Source: CAZRGV01 sp964599655
Lineage (GTDB): Bacteria > Planctomycetota > Planctomycetia > Isosphaerales > Isosphaeraceae
Assembly (NCBI GenBank): GCA_964599655.1
Contig: CAZRGV010000058.1
Coordinates: forward strand, 1 to 35,577
Reading direction: 5' to 3'
Length of the DNA stretch: 35,577 bases
Shown: positions 1-7,073 of the stretch, piece by piece
How the letters are laid out: the number at the start of each line of letters is the position of its first letter
Numbering within the stretch: the stretch's first letter is position 1
The notes under the pieces: generated by a model
Seen by the model: only the letters and a program-made list of their open reading frames with translations
The model's database searches: none
Told to the model about the DNA's origin: nothing
Translations under genes and position numbers: made by a program

Positions 1-343
1 AAGGCACTGGTGGACAAGCCACCAGTGGCACCCGGCGATGGAAGATGGGATGAAAAACCCGTCGAACCAGGATGGTATTGTCAAGGAGCCAGAGCGGTTC
101 GCGAGGCGAGCCCTCCAGTCCATATCATCTGGATTTCGGGCTGGGGTCTTCGGGTTTTTTTGGGCGATTTCGCGAACGACCGGGAAACGAGGCGGCAGGA
201 ACCGGTTCTCGTTCCGTGGGCCATTCTGGTCCAGCCAGGGCGTCCGGCCCACGCCACCGGCGGAACCGGAGAATCGCGTGGTAGAACAGAGCATGGTCAC
301 GGTTCGGCCAGGTCGCGAAACCGACGGCGAGAGGAACGGCATC
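1..343. other. Intergenic region upstream of the Uma2 gene
   Basis: This stretch holds the palindromic repeat at 5-27 and otherwise no gene I can support. Open frames run through it on both strands, but their translations are arginine/proline/serine-rich and look like no known family, as expected from GC-rich non-coding DNA. The in-frame extension upstream of the Uma2 start is also unlike protein. Confidence 0.6.
5..27. repeat. Short palindromic repeat, copy 1 (9-bp arms, 5-nt loop)
   Basis: Arms CACTGGTGG and CCACCAGTG surround a loop ACAAG. The same 23 bases occur in the same orientation at 35483-35505, and similar GGCACCC/GCCACCCC context follows both copies. It lies at the very edge of the window, so a larger repeat may extend beyond it. 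Possible identities are a dispersed intergenic palindrome (REP-like) or part of a longer planctomycete repeat; no function can be assigned from sequence. Confidence 0.8.
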
Positions 344-955
344 ATGTCGACCCGCACGCCCTCCTTCGGGGACCTCCTGGAGCCCCCACCGGTCCCGGTC
401 CGCCGGTTCACCGTGGAGGAATACCACGCCATGATCCGGGCGGGCCTCTTCGACCCGGAGGAGCGGTTTGAGCTGCTGGATGGATGGATCGTCCCCAAGA
501 TGACCCGAAACCCGCCTCACGAAGTGGCCATGGTTCTGGTTCAAGAGGCCCTTCGTCTCCTGCTTCCTCGAGGCTGGCATTTGCGGGTCCAGTCGGCGAT
601 TGCGACCGCCACGAGTGAGCCGGAGCCGGACCTGGCCGTCGTTCGGGGCGAGGCGCGCGACTACGTGAACCGACATCCGGGGGCCGGAGACATCGCCCTC
701 GTGGTCGAGGTGGCGGACGCGTCCCTCCGTCGCGATCGCGGGCTCAAGAAGCGAATTTACGCCGGAGCGGGCATCCCCGCGTACTGGATTGTCAACCTCG
801 GCGACGCCAGGGTCGAGGTCGATTCCGATCCGACGGGTGCCGTCGCGTCGCCCACCTATCGCCAGGAGCCTACCTTCGGCGTCGATGACGCCCTTCCGCT
901 CGTCATCGAGGGCGAAGAACGCGGACGCATCGCGGTCCGGGGAGTGCTGCCCTGA
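344..955 (+). CDS. Uma2 family (DUF820) endonuclease-like protein
   Basis: 203 aa. The protein has the layout of Uma2/DUF820, a PD-(D/E)XK nuclease-fold family greatly expanded in planctomycetes and cyanobacteria. Visible elements are an N-terminal FTVEEYHAM segment, ERFELLDGWIV (about residues 41-50), EPEPDLAVV with Asp96, VVEVAD with Glu122, and the family end motif KRIYAGAGIPAYWIV (136-150). The ATG at 344 is chosen because GAGGAA lies 7 bases upstream and the family homology starts just after it; the frame stays open further upstream but is not protein-like. Downstream is the terminator of the convergent DUF1559 gene. The biological role of Uma2 proteins is poorly known; nuclease activity is inferred from the fold only. 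It stands alone, without an obvious partner. Confidence 0.88.
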   Translation: MSTRTPSFGDLLEPPPVPVRRFTVEEYHAMIRAGLFDPEERFELLDGWIVPKMTRNPPHEVAMVLVQEALRLLLPRGWHLRVQSAIATATSEPEPDLAVVRGEARDYVNRHPGAGDIALVVEVADASLRRDRGLKKRIYAGAGIPAYWIVNLGDARVEVDSDPTGAVASPTYRQEPTFGVDDALPLVIEGEERGRIAVRGVLP

Positions 956-1025
956 GAACGTGTGGTTGCCGCGGTGGGTTCCAGGATGGGCGGAGCGAGG
1001 GATCGCCGCGATTCCGCGTGCGGAA

Positions 1026-1060
1026 GATCGGTGGGCAGTGCCAATCCGACAAGTTGACGA
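1026..1060. repeat. Degenerate copy of the palindrome arm seen at 24797-24830
   Basis: Roughly 30 of 35 positions match the right arm and flank of the palindrome in the rplC-rplD spacer, both ending in the pattern CCGACAAG(T)TGACGA. The matching left arm is not recognisable here, so this looks like a decayed copy of a dispersed intergenic repeat. The alignment was done by eye. Confidence 0.5.
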
Positions 1061-1070
1061 TGTGGAGGTG

Positions 1071-1104
1071 AAACGGGGCGAGGGAGGAATGGCCCCTCGC
1101 CCCG
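1071..1104 (-). terminator. Intrinsic-type terminator of the first DUF1559 gene
   Basis: A perfect 11-bp stem (CGGGGCGAGGG at 1074-1084 and its complement at 1094-1104) encloses a 9-nt loop, beginning 22 bases after the DUF1559 stop codon. On the minus strand it is followed by TTT and then C/A-rich sequence, so the U tract is short. Position and symmetry support termination; it could also act on the convergent transcript from the Uma2 gene. Confidence 0.6.
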
Positions 1105-1126
1105 AGCTTGTGTCAGGCCAACGATC

Positions 1127-2143
1127 TCACTGATAGGCGTCCGCGCTGACGACCTCGTTGCCGTGGGTCGAGGAGAGGGCGCGGTAGATGTAGAGGTTCA
1201 CCGAGTTCTTGATGAACTTGACGCTGCCGTCGGCCATGCCGACATTGACGCCGCCGGGGTGCTTGCTGCGGGCGGCCAGCATCATGCCCAGTCCCGTGTA
1301 GACGCCGTTGGAGTACGAGCCGGTGGCGCCGGTGCAGGGGGCGACCAGTGAGGCCGGATTGCAATAGCCGGAACTCTGCATGACGTCGGGCAGGGAGGAA
1401 TTCGGCGTCAGCCAGCCGGTGAACTGGGCGCTGTAGCCCCACCAGGAGAAGCCGCGAAGGTCGTGGCCGCTGCCGACCAGAAGCTCGGAGGTCAGCATGG
1501 TGTTGCTCAGGCCATCGGTGATCTGGTTGAAGCCGACGGTGCCGGTGAGCGTGCCCTGCTGGCCACCCGCGGCGATGTCGGCCAGGGGCGAGCCGATGTC
1601 GGTGAACGGAGCGCCGAGGAACGGCCAGTTGATCCCGTTGGCCTGGTAGAACTGCGGCTGGTTGATGATCGTGTTGCCGAAGTTGACGACGTAGTTCTGC
1701 GAGGTGACTTTCTGCGTTGCCGAACCGTAGCCCACGATGTTGTTGGCGTTCGGATCGCTCGGGCAGGAGTAGGCGTTGACGCGGGAGCTGGTGACCGTGA
1801 GGTTGGTGTAGCCCGCGTAGCGGAACGGACTGTCGAAGCCGGTCACGTTGTTGCCCGAGGTGTTCCAGGCGTTGTAGAGCGGCTGCTGCTCGATGTAGGG
1901 CAGCAGGAAGATCAGCCAGGTTCCCCAGCAGCAACCCTTCACGCCGGGGGGCAGAGTGCCCAACTGGTCGTGATAGTTGTGCATGCCCAGGCCGATCTGC
2001 TTGAGGTTGTTGGTGCACTGGGCTCGGCGGGCGGCCTCGCGCGCTGACTGCACGGCCGGCAATAACAAGGCGATCAAGACGCCGATGATCGCGATGACCA
2101 CCAGTAACTCAATTAAGGTGAAACCTCGTCGACGAAAGCTCAT
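1127..2143 (-). CDS. DUF1559 domain-containing pseudopilin-like protein (locus A)
   Basis: 338 aa. The N-terminus is a classic type II/IV prepilin signal: basic RRRG, then FTLIELLVVIAIIGVLIALLLPAV as a single hydrophobic helix with Glu at +5, so processing after Gly by a prepilin peptidase is expected. It continues with the DUF1559 signature SAREAARRAQCTNNLKQIG and ends with the family C-terminal motif HPGGVNVGMADGSVKFIK. Members are massively multiplied in planctomycetes, and their function is unknown; a surface or periplasmic fibre-like role is inferred from the pilin signal. The start at 2143 is preferred over an upstream in-frame codon because GGAGAG precedes it and the prepilin leader must be short. 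A lipoprotein gene lies 332 bases upstream in the same direction, and a palindrome sits between them. Confidence 0.93.
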   Translation of the reverse strand: MSFRRRGFTLIELLVVIAIIGVLIALLLPAVQSAREAARRAQCTNNLKQIGLGMHNYHDQLGTLPPGVKGCCWGTWLIFLLPYIEQQPLYNAWNTSGNNVTGFDSPFRYAGYTNLTVTSSRVNAYSCPSDPNANNIVGYGSATQKVTSQNYVVNFGNTIINQPQFYQANGINWPFLGAPFTDIGSPLADIAAGGQQGTLTGTVGFNQITDGLSNTMLTSELLVGSGHDLRGFSWWGYSAQFTGWLTPNSSLPDVMQSSGYCNPASLVAPCTGATGSYSNGVYTGLGMMLAARSKHPGGVNVGMADGSVKFIKNSVNLYIYRALSSTHGNEVVSADAYQ

Positions 2144-2475
2144 GAATGACTCTCCACAAGACAAGAATGAAACAAGCCGGTCCGAACCGGAACGTCTCGG
2201 GAACAGAGAACGCGCGGCCACTCGAGCGCGCGCCTCGGGCGTTGAGAAAAGGCGGAGATTGATTACTGACTCCAGCGTTGCAAACGGGACATGCAGGGCA
2301 CGCGATGGCGTGCCAACCCCGGATGTCGGCTCGGCACGCCATCGCGTGCCCTGCATGTCCCATGGATTCCGCGGTAGTCAACAAGGCGGACGCCCCGAGG
2401 CCGCACCACGATACGGGGACGGGACGGGACGGGCGAACAACGCCACCCGCCGATCGTCGGTCGACCGCGCGGCCC
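2144..2475. other. Spacer between lipoprotein A and DUF1559 A
   Basis: This 332-base spacer carries a long perfect palindrome (2287-2360) and no credible gene. The DUF1559 gene probably has its own promoter here or depends on readthrough past the hairpin; I see no convincing -35/-10 pair. Confidence 0.6.
2287..2360. repeat. Perfect 28-bp inverted repeat (18-nt loop)
   Basis: Arms 2287-2314 and 2333-2360 are exact reverse complements over 28 bases, with an 18-base centre. The arms contain the core GGCACGCGATGGCGTGCC, itself nearly palindromic, and resemble the arms at 3713-3779. In RNA it would form a very stable hairpin between the lipoprotein and DUF1559 genes. It lacks a U tract, so a processing or stability element, or a REP-like mobile palindrome, is as likely as a terminator. 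Confidence 0.85.
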
Positions 2476-2919
2476 TCAGTTCTTGAGGTCGAAGTTGAAC
2501 GTGTTGTCGCCATCCGCCTTGACCTCGGCGGTCAAGGTGGTGTTCGCGTTGTACTTCGGCGGGATCAACTCTTTCATCACCTTGGGTGCCGCGCCTGGGC
2601 CGGTTGCCTCGTCCGGCTGTTGCATCTCGCCCGAACTGGCGTAGATGGACACCTTGTAGGTTCCGGGGGTCAGCCCCTGCTCCTGGGGCACCGAGTACTG
2701 ACCGTCCTTGATCTGCCCGCCGGCGGTGAGCGCCGTCCCTTGCCCCTCGGAAACCGGGGTAAACTGAATCGTCCCATCCTTGAGAGGCGATCCATCCAGG
2801 GTCACCGAGCCGGAGAGGGCCTGGCGCGGAAGGCCGTCGCCACTGCCACCACAACCGCTCAGGGCAAGAACCATGACGAGGGCTGCGAGCCATGAACCAA
2901 AGCGGGCAAAAAGGTTCAT
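2476..2919 (-). CDS. Small secreted lipoprotein, transthyretin/carboxypeptidase-regulatory-like (locus A)
   Basis: 147 aa. The N-terminus has a short basic start, a hydrophobic segment (about residues 8-20) and a lipobox ALSGC, predicting cleavage before the Cys and lipid anchoring. The mature part reads as one beta-sandwich: SGSVTLDGSPLKDGTIQF near the start, GQYSVPQEQGLTPGTYKVSI in the middle, and a C-terminus NTFNFDLKN. This pattern matches the small carboxypeptidase-regulatory-like lipoproteins that accompany DUF1559 genes in planctomycetes. The start at 2919 fits the signal peptide and has a GAGG element upstream; the longer frame to 3120 would overlap the predicted promoter. Function unknown; an extracellular structural role is inferred. 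Confidence 0.85.
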   Translation of the reverse strand: MNLFARFGSWLAALVMVLALSGCGGSGDGLPRQALSGSVTLDGSPLKDGTIQFTPVSEGQGTALTAGGQIKDGQYSVPQEQGLTPGTYKVSIYASSGEMQQPDEATGPGAAPKVMKELIPPKYNANTTLTAEVKADGDNTFNFDLKN

Positions 2920-3095
2920 AAAAGAAGAATCCTCGACCAACCAGGGAAGGTATCGCAGCGGATTGAGATTGGGGATCACACCATCGAGCCGGCGAAGGGA
3001 GGGGAGGGAGGGCCGACTTTCGGATCGCAGGGAAGCGACCGGAGAGACGTCGACGATCGGTGGCTCCAATCGATCGGCTGGATCTCGAAGCATCA

Positions 3096-3125
3096 TTATT
3101 ACACAATTTCCGTTCGACATGGCAA
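3096..3125 (-). promoter_or_regulatory. Candidate sigma70-type promoter for lipoprotein A
   Basis: On the minus strand TTGCCA (3120-3125) and TAATAA (3096-3101) are separated by 18 bases. The predicted start of transcription, near 3089, leaves a leader of about 170 nt before the lipoprotein start. The surroundings are unusually AT-rich for this genome. Prediction by eye only. Confidence 0.45.
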
Positions 3126-3185
3126 GTCCTTAACCCGATTTTTTTTGTAGATAGGAGTCTTAAATAACTAAGGTCGGCGGCTGCG

Positions 3186-3255
3186 AATCGGCCGCGATCA
3201 ACCCTCTCTGGGTCAAGGACGGACCGCGTGGAGAGGGGGAAACGCGAGGCCGATT
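3186..3255. other. Nested stem structure, possible structured RNA element
   Basis: Three coaxial pairings can be traced: AATCGGCC (3186-3193) with 3248-3255, CCCTCTC (3202-3208) with 3231-3237, and GGTC (3211-3214) with 3222-3225, plus a 3-bp GCG/CGC pair next to the outer stem. It is symmetrical enough to fold from either strand. It lies upstream of the predicted lipoprotein promoter, so it is in the leader only if a more distal promoter in the AT-rich island is used. It matches no riboswitch class that I recognise. Confidence 0.4.
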
Positions 3256-3712
3256 CTCCCCCGAGCAGCCTGGAATTGGTGCACTTCGAACGCCGCGCCT
3301 GGATCGAGCCCCATGGCCAGGGCATTGCTGTCATTCATGAACGTCTTGAAAACCATAGACCTTTTAATTATTTTCATCATATAATGAAATGCAGAAAAAT
3401 AAAGAAGAAAATGTCTTGACGAAACGGGGCCAACGGCCCGAACGGCCGGCGAGGGGGGAGGGGAAGGGGGAGGGAAGGTGGTCGGGTCGACCTGGAGCGG
3501 GATGGGGCCTTGACCTTGGCTTGGATCGTGCGATGGCCGCAGGAGGCGTTGGCCGGTTCCGGGGATGCGTCGGGGACGTCGCGGTGGATCCGATTGAAGG
3601 GACGAATGGCGCAGGGCGGGCCATGGGGACAGGCACTTTCCGAGCCGGTCTCCACGACCTGGTCCTCGAAATCCGCTCCAGGCTGTTGGACCCGTTGAAT
3701 CCGCACACCCGG

Positions 3713-3779
3713 CTTCGTCGGGCACGCGACCGCGTGCCGATTCCGCCTTGGCCGGCACGCGGTCGCCTGCCCGACGAAG
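3713..3779. repeat. 26-bp inverted repeat downstream of glgC (one mismatch)
   Basis: Arms 3713-3738 and 3754-3779 pair over 26 bases with a single mismatch around a 15-nt loop. The hairpin begins 25 bases after the glgC stop codon, a position suited to termination or 3'-end protection, though no U tract follows. The core GGCACGCGACCGCGTGCC closely resembles the palindrome at 2287-2360, suggesting one repeat family. Confidence 0.8.
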
Positions 3780-3803
3780 ATTCCAGGTAACCCGGGCCCG
3801 TCG

Positions 3804-5045
3804 CTAGCCTCGGCGAGAGGTGAAGCGTTCGAGGTCTTCTCCCTTGGGGACGACGGTGAGCCCCTCCTCGGTGACGGTCAGGCCGCGGGCCCGGTCGAGC
3901 TCGGGGTTCCAGCCGATTTCAAACTCGGCGGGGATTTTGACATCCTTGTCAATGATCGCGCGTCGGACCTTGGCGTACCGGCCGACCTCGACGCCGTCGA
4001 AGAGGATCGAATCTTCCACGAGCGCGTAGCTGTTGATCCGGACGCCGGGGGAGAGGATGCTGCGGTAGACCTGGCCGCCCGAGACGATCGTCCCCTGGCA
4101 GATGACCGAGTCGAGCGCCACGCCCCGGCGGTTGGGGGTGTTGTGCACGAATTTCGGCGGCGGCATCGGCGGCTGGTAGGTGTGAATCGGCCACTGGCGG
4201 TCGTAGAGATTCAACACCGGCTCGATCTGGATCAGGTCCATGGTGGTCTGGTAGTAGGCGTCGATCGTACCGACGTCGCGCCAGTAGGCAGCGCCCTTGC
4301 GGTTCTCATCGCGGAACGGATAGGCGAACACGCGCGAGTTGGAGAGCATGCCCGGAATGATGTCGCGGCCGAAGTCGTGCCCGCTGGACTCCTTGCGCGC
4401 GGCGTCCTGAAAGAGCAGCTCGTACATGACGTCGGTGGCGAAGACGTAAATGCCCATCGACGCCAGCGCCTGATCGGGCCGGCCCGGCATGCCCGGCGGA
4501 TCGGCCGGCTTTTCGAGGAAGGCGACCACCCGGCCGGCGTCGTCGACGTGCATGACGCCAAAGTGCCGGGCGTCGAGCCGAGGGACCGGCAGGCAGGCGA
4601 TCGTCAGGTCGGCGCGGCGTTCGCGGTGGAAGTCGATCATGGCTGAGTAATCCATCTTGTAGATATGATCACCGGCCAGGATCAAGGTATCGCGGGGGTT
4701 GGCCTTCTCGATGGTGTAGACGTTTTGGTAGATGGCGTCGGCGGTGCCCTGGTACCACTGCTCGGCGATGCGCTGCTGGGGCGGGATGACCTCGATGTAC
4801 TCATCGAGCTCGCGGCAGAGGAAGCGCCAGCCCTGGTCGATGTGACGGCTGAGGCTGACCGCCTTGTACTGGGTGAGGACGAGGATCTTGCGCAGGTCGC
4901 TGTTGATGCAGTTCGACAGGGTGAAGTCGATGATGCGGTAGATGCCGCCGAACGGCACGGCGGGCTTGGCACGGTCGCGGGTCAAGGGTTCCAGCCGGGT
5001 TCCCCGGCCCCCGGCCAGCACGATTGCCAGAACGTCTCGAATCAC
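3804..5045 (-). CDS. glgC: Glucose-1-phosphate adenylyltransferase (ADP-glucose pyrophosphorylase)
   Basis: 413 aa, normal length. It makes ADP-glucose and pyrophosphate from ATP and glucose-1-phosphate, the committed step of bacterial glycogen synthesis, in the cytoplasm. The N-terminal nucleotidyltransferase domain starts with LAIVLAGGRGTRLEPLT (residues 6-22) and includes KPAVPFGG and later ILAGDHIYKMDY. Further on are FLEKP and the SGHDFGRDIIP segment, and the C-terminus has the hexapeptide-like left-handed beta-helix repeats (VICQGTIVSGG..., SILSPGVRINS...). The start is GTG at 5045 with a GGGGGTGAG element upstream. The gene is alone here; no glgA or glgB is adjacent. A 26-bp palindrome follows the stop. 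Confidence 0.96.
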   Translation of the reverse strand: MIRDVLAIVLAGGRGTRLEPLTRDRAKPAVPFGGIYRIIDFTLSNCINSDLRKILVLTQYKAVSLSRHIDQGWRFLCRELDEYIEVIPPQQRIAEQWYQGTADAIYQNVYTIEKANPRDTLILAGDHIYKMDYSAMIDFHRERRADLTIACLPVPRLDARHFGVMHVDDAGRVVAFLEKPADPPGMPGRPDQALASMGIYVFATDVMYELLFQDAARKESSGHDFGRDIIPGMLSNSRVFAYPFRDENRKGAAYWRDVGTIDAYYQTTMDLIQIEPVLNLYDRQWPIHTYQPPMPPPKFVHNTPNRRGVALDSVICQGTIVSGGQVYRSILSPGVRINSYALVEDSILFDGVEVGRYAKVRRAIIDKDVKIPAEFEIGWNPELDRARGLTVTEEGLTVVPKGEDLERFTSRRG

Positions 5046-5310
5046 CGCTCACCCCCGATTCACCTTCGTTCTACGTCCATCTCGGCGTTCCGAAGCGGAA
5101 TCTTCCCCATTGTGCGCCAGCGGGCTCGGCAAACCAACCCGCTACATCGACGGTCCGGAAATCTTGTGTTCACGTCCGACAATCGTCGGCTCGCGAAGGT
5201 CCGCGACGAGGATCGACTCGGGGGGGAGATGCGACGTGTCGGGCGGGCGCGCGGGGTTCGGGACCCGTCGCGCGCCGGTGCCCGTCGAGGCGAATCCAGG
5301 CGTTTGGGCG

Positions 5311-5871
5311 TCAATCGCTGTGCTTTTCTCGAAGCCGGGAGGAGAGGCGAAGGATGAGCTGGGCGCGCTCGAACTCGTTGAGCCAGTCGGCGATGATGCG
5401 AGCCAGGACTTCCTCGTCGGGGGCGACCAGGCCGGTGGGGCAGGCCGGTCCGAGCTGCTGCGAGGCCATGCGGCGGTAGGTTGTCAGCGTGCGATCGCCG
5501 TAACGGCCGACCTCGTAGAAGTCTTCGCTGAGGAAAATGACCACGGGAACGCGCTGGCCGCCGTTGATCATCAGGGCTGAACGAATGTCTTCTCGGGCGT
5601 CGCGGTCGAGGAAGCGAAGGTCGATCGCTCGTGAGTAGAACGCGAAGTGGTCAAAGATCGGGCACTGGTTGATGCAATCACCGCACCAGGCGCCATTGAG
5701 GACCAGAACCGGCATGTGCCGCTTGAAGCTGGCAAGCAAGGTCTTCTGCTCGTCGGTCAACTGGATCCGAGCGTGCAGAGCATCCCACCGGGTTCGCTGC
5801 TCGGGCGTGGCGTACTTGTCGAGGAAGGCGTTGTAGGGCAGGGCATGCTCGAAAACGGACGACCAGTCCAT
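5311..5871 (-). CDS. Thioredoxin-family protein with WCGDC active site
   Basis: 186 aa. A thioredoxin fold is indicated by VLVLNGAWCGDC (active site Cys63 and Cys66), followed by a beta strand IDLRFLDRD and a cis-proline segment RVPVVIFL (Pro109). The N-terminal 45 residues are helical, with no signal peptide, so a cytoplasmic location is expected. The CGDC dipeptide and the extended C-terminal helix match a group usually annotated as thioredoxin family protein; the substrate is unknown. The start at 5871 is preferred to an in-frame ATG 10 codons earlier because GAGAGG precedes it and the extension is Pro/Arg-rich. It is followed by 265 bases without a gene before glgC. Confidence 0.85.
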   Translation of the reverse strand: MDWSSVFEHALPYNAFLDKYATPEQRTRWDALHARIQLTDEQKTLLASFKRHMPVLVLNGAWCGDCINQCPIFDHFAFYSRAIDLRFLDRDAREDIRSALMINGGQRVPVVIFLSEDFYEVGRYGDRTLTTYRRMASQQLGPACPTGLVAPDEEVLARIIADWLNEFERAQLILRLSSRLREKHSD

Positions 5872-6096
5872 GCGGGGACCTCTCGGAAGGGGTGCGGTCA
5901 CTCAGTTCGTCAGTCAGTTCATCAAACGGGGATCGAGTCGAGCGCGGCCACGAAGGCGGGTCGGGAATTCGGTTCGGACGCTCGACGAGGGCCATTGTAA
6001 CCCTAAGGGGAGCGGCGTCCCAGGCCCGGTCCGTCGGGCGTTGGGCCGTGTCGGACGAGGAGGGGGATTGGTCTCGGTTCTGGTCTCGGTCTCGGC

Positions 6097-6309
6097 TCAG
6101 GCCGGGGCGGGCTCTTCCTGGGGGATCGGGCCTCGCCATTCGATCGAGTAGCCGTTTTCCGCGGCGAACTTTTCGATCTCGGCTCGGGATTGGGGAATGG
6201 GAATGCCCGTGAGCTGTCGGTAGTAGCCGCTTCCCGAGCGGCTCCACTCGACCTCCGACCCGAACCACTGGTCACCCGCGCGGTAGACAATCAGGCACTT
6301 CAACGGCAT
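6097..6309 (-). CDS. Small conserved-looking hypothetical protein (70 aa)
   Basis: 70 aa, soluble and mildly acidic at the end. The sequence is protein-like throughout, with aromatic-rich segments (YRAGDQWFGSEVEW, SGYYRQLTGIPIP, NGYSIEWRGPIPQ) and no signal peptide or membrane segment. I do not recognise a named domain. The start at 6309 is chosen because the in-frame upstream extension loses protein-like character; the ribosome-binding site is weak (GGGGGTCGG). It lies between the SWIM-protein gene and the thioredoxin gene in the same direction, with gaps over 150 bases, so co-transcription is uncertain. Confidence 0.65.
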   Translation of the reverse strand: MPLKCLIVYRAGDQWFGSEVEWSRSGSGYYRQLTGIPIPQSRAEIEKFAAENGYSIEWRGPIPQEEPAPA

Positions 6310-6467
6310 CGATCCGACCCCCGCCAGAACCTGGACGCGACACGAGACAAACCCACCGACGACCCGAAGCGAAGACAAGGAATCGGCCCCGACTGGAGCT
6401 GGAAACCATTCCTCACGCAACGGGATCACTTCCCGAAAATATCACGCAGTTTACGTCGATTGCCGGT

Positions 6468-7031
6468 TTAAATCCAGCCGAGAGTGGCCAGCGCGGCCAG
6501 GTGTTTGCAAGGGGGAGCGCCGGGGTTGTCGGCCACCTGGTAGATCCACTCGGCGCAGTCGCACTGGGTCGAGCCGTCGGCCAGGCGGCAAACGTAGTAA
6601 GGGCCGTCTTCCAGCGCGGGCAGGCGGGTCAGGCGGAACTGAACCGGGGCCAAGGGGGTTCCCTCGATCGCCTCGACGCGGTAGGTCTTGCCCGCGATGG
6701 GGATGAGCAAGGCTCTCGGGGCGCCGGACGGCTCGCCGCCGAGGTTTAAGACGGTCAAGGGGAGCTCGGCCAGGGCCGCGTCGAGAGTGGCGGTTCCGAA
6801 CTCGGCGCGGAGGCGATCCCAGGAGCGTCGGGCCTCGGCCAGGGCGTTGCGAAAGAACCAGGTGGTTTCGTGAAACGGGCCAAGCCGGGCCTCGGCCGCG
6901 TCGAGGTCGGCGGCGGCGACGTCGAGGATCATGCGGCCCCGCTGCGCCAGCTCGACGACCCTTCGGGCGGGGTCGGACGGGTCGCGCTGGCGGAGCGGCA
7001 CCGGTTGGCGCGCGCGAGAAAGCATCGCCAT
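6468..7031 (-). CDS. SWIM zinc-finger domain protein
   Basis: 187 aa. The C-terminus carries a SWIM-type zinc-binding pattern, CxC then CxH: Cys157, Cys159, Cys175 and His177, within STQCDCAEW and PPCKHLAAL. SWIM fingers bind DNA or proteins in SNF2 ATPases and MULE transposases, but here the finger is in a small stand-alone protein. The N-terminal half is helical, and the middle (about 105-140) reads as a small beta domain, AGKTYRVEAIEG...VQFRLTRLP. The gene starts 42 bases after the 102-aa gene, which contains a similar YRVxxI segment, so the two are probably co-transcribed. An AAGGG element precedes the ATG. Molecular role unknown. Confidence 0.8.
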   Translation of the reverse strand: MAMLSRARQPVPLRQRDPSDPARRVVELAQRGRMILDVAAADLDAAEARLGPFHETTWFFRNALAEARRSWDRLRAEFGTATLDAALAELPLTVLNLGGEPSGAPRALLIPIAGKTYRVEAIEGTPLAPVQFRLTRLPALEDGPYYVCRLADGSTQCDCAEWIYQVADNPGAPPCKHLAALATLGWI

Positions 7032-7073
7032 CGCCGGAACCCTTGAAGTGAAGGAATTCCCGAAGGGAGTGGA

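Larger units (their letters stand above)
2920..3803. other. Long non-coding region between lipoprotein A and glgC
   Basis: About 880 bases without a gene I can support. In order it holds the lipoprotein promoter (3096-3125), an AT-rich stretch with a run of T (about 3130-3180), a nested stem structure (3186-3255), an AT-rich island (about 3340-3420) containing a TATAAT box on the plus strand at 3380-3385, and the palindrome after glgC (3713-3779). Several open frames cross it, but none resembles a protein family and none has a good ribosome-binding site. Confidence 0.6.

Noticed and set aside
38..343. In-frame extension that would lengthen the Uma2 protein to 305 aa
   Set aside because: The extra 102 residues are low-complexity Arg/Pro/Ser sequence, while a ribosome-binding site and family homology begin at 344.
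2920..3120. Upstream start for lipoprotein A (214 aa)
   Set aside because: It would put 67 residues before a clear lipoprotein signal peptide and its ATG overlaps the predicted -35 box.
3213..3790. Several frames of 60-180 aa in the region between lipoprotein A and glgC
   Set aside because: No family resemblance, no ribosome-binding site, composition of non-coding DNA, and overlap with palindromes.
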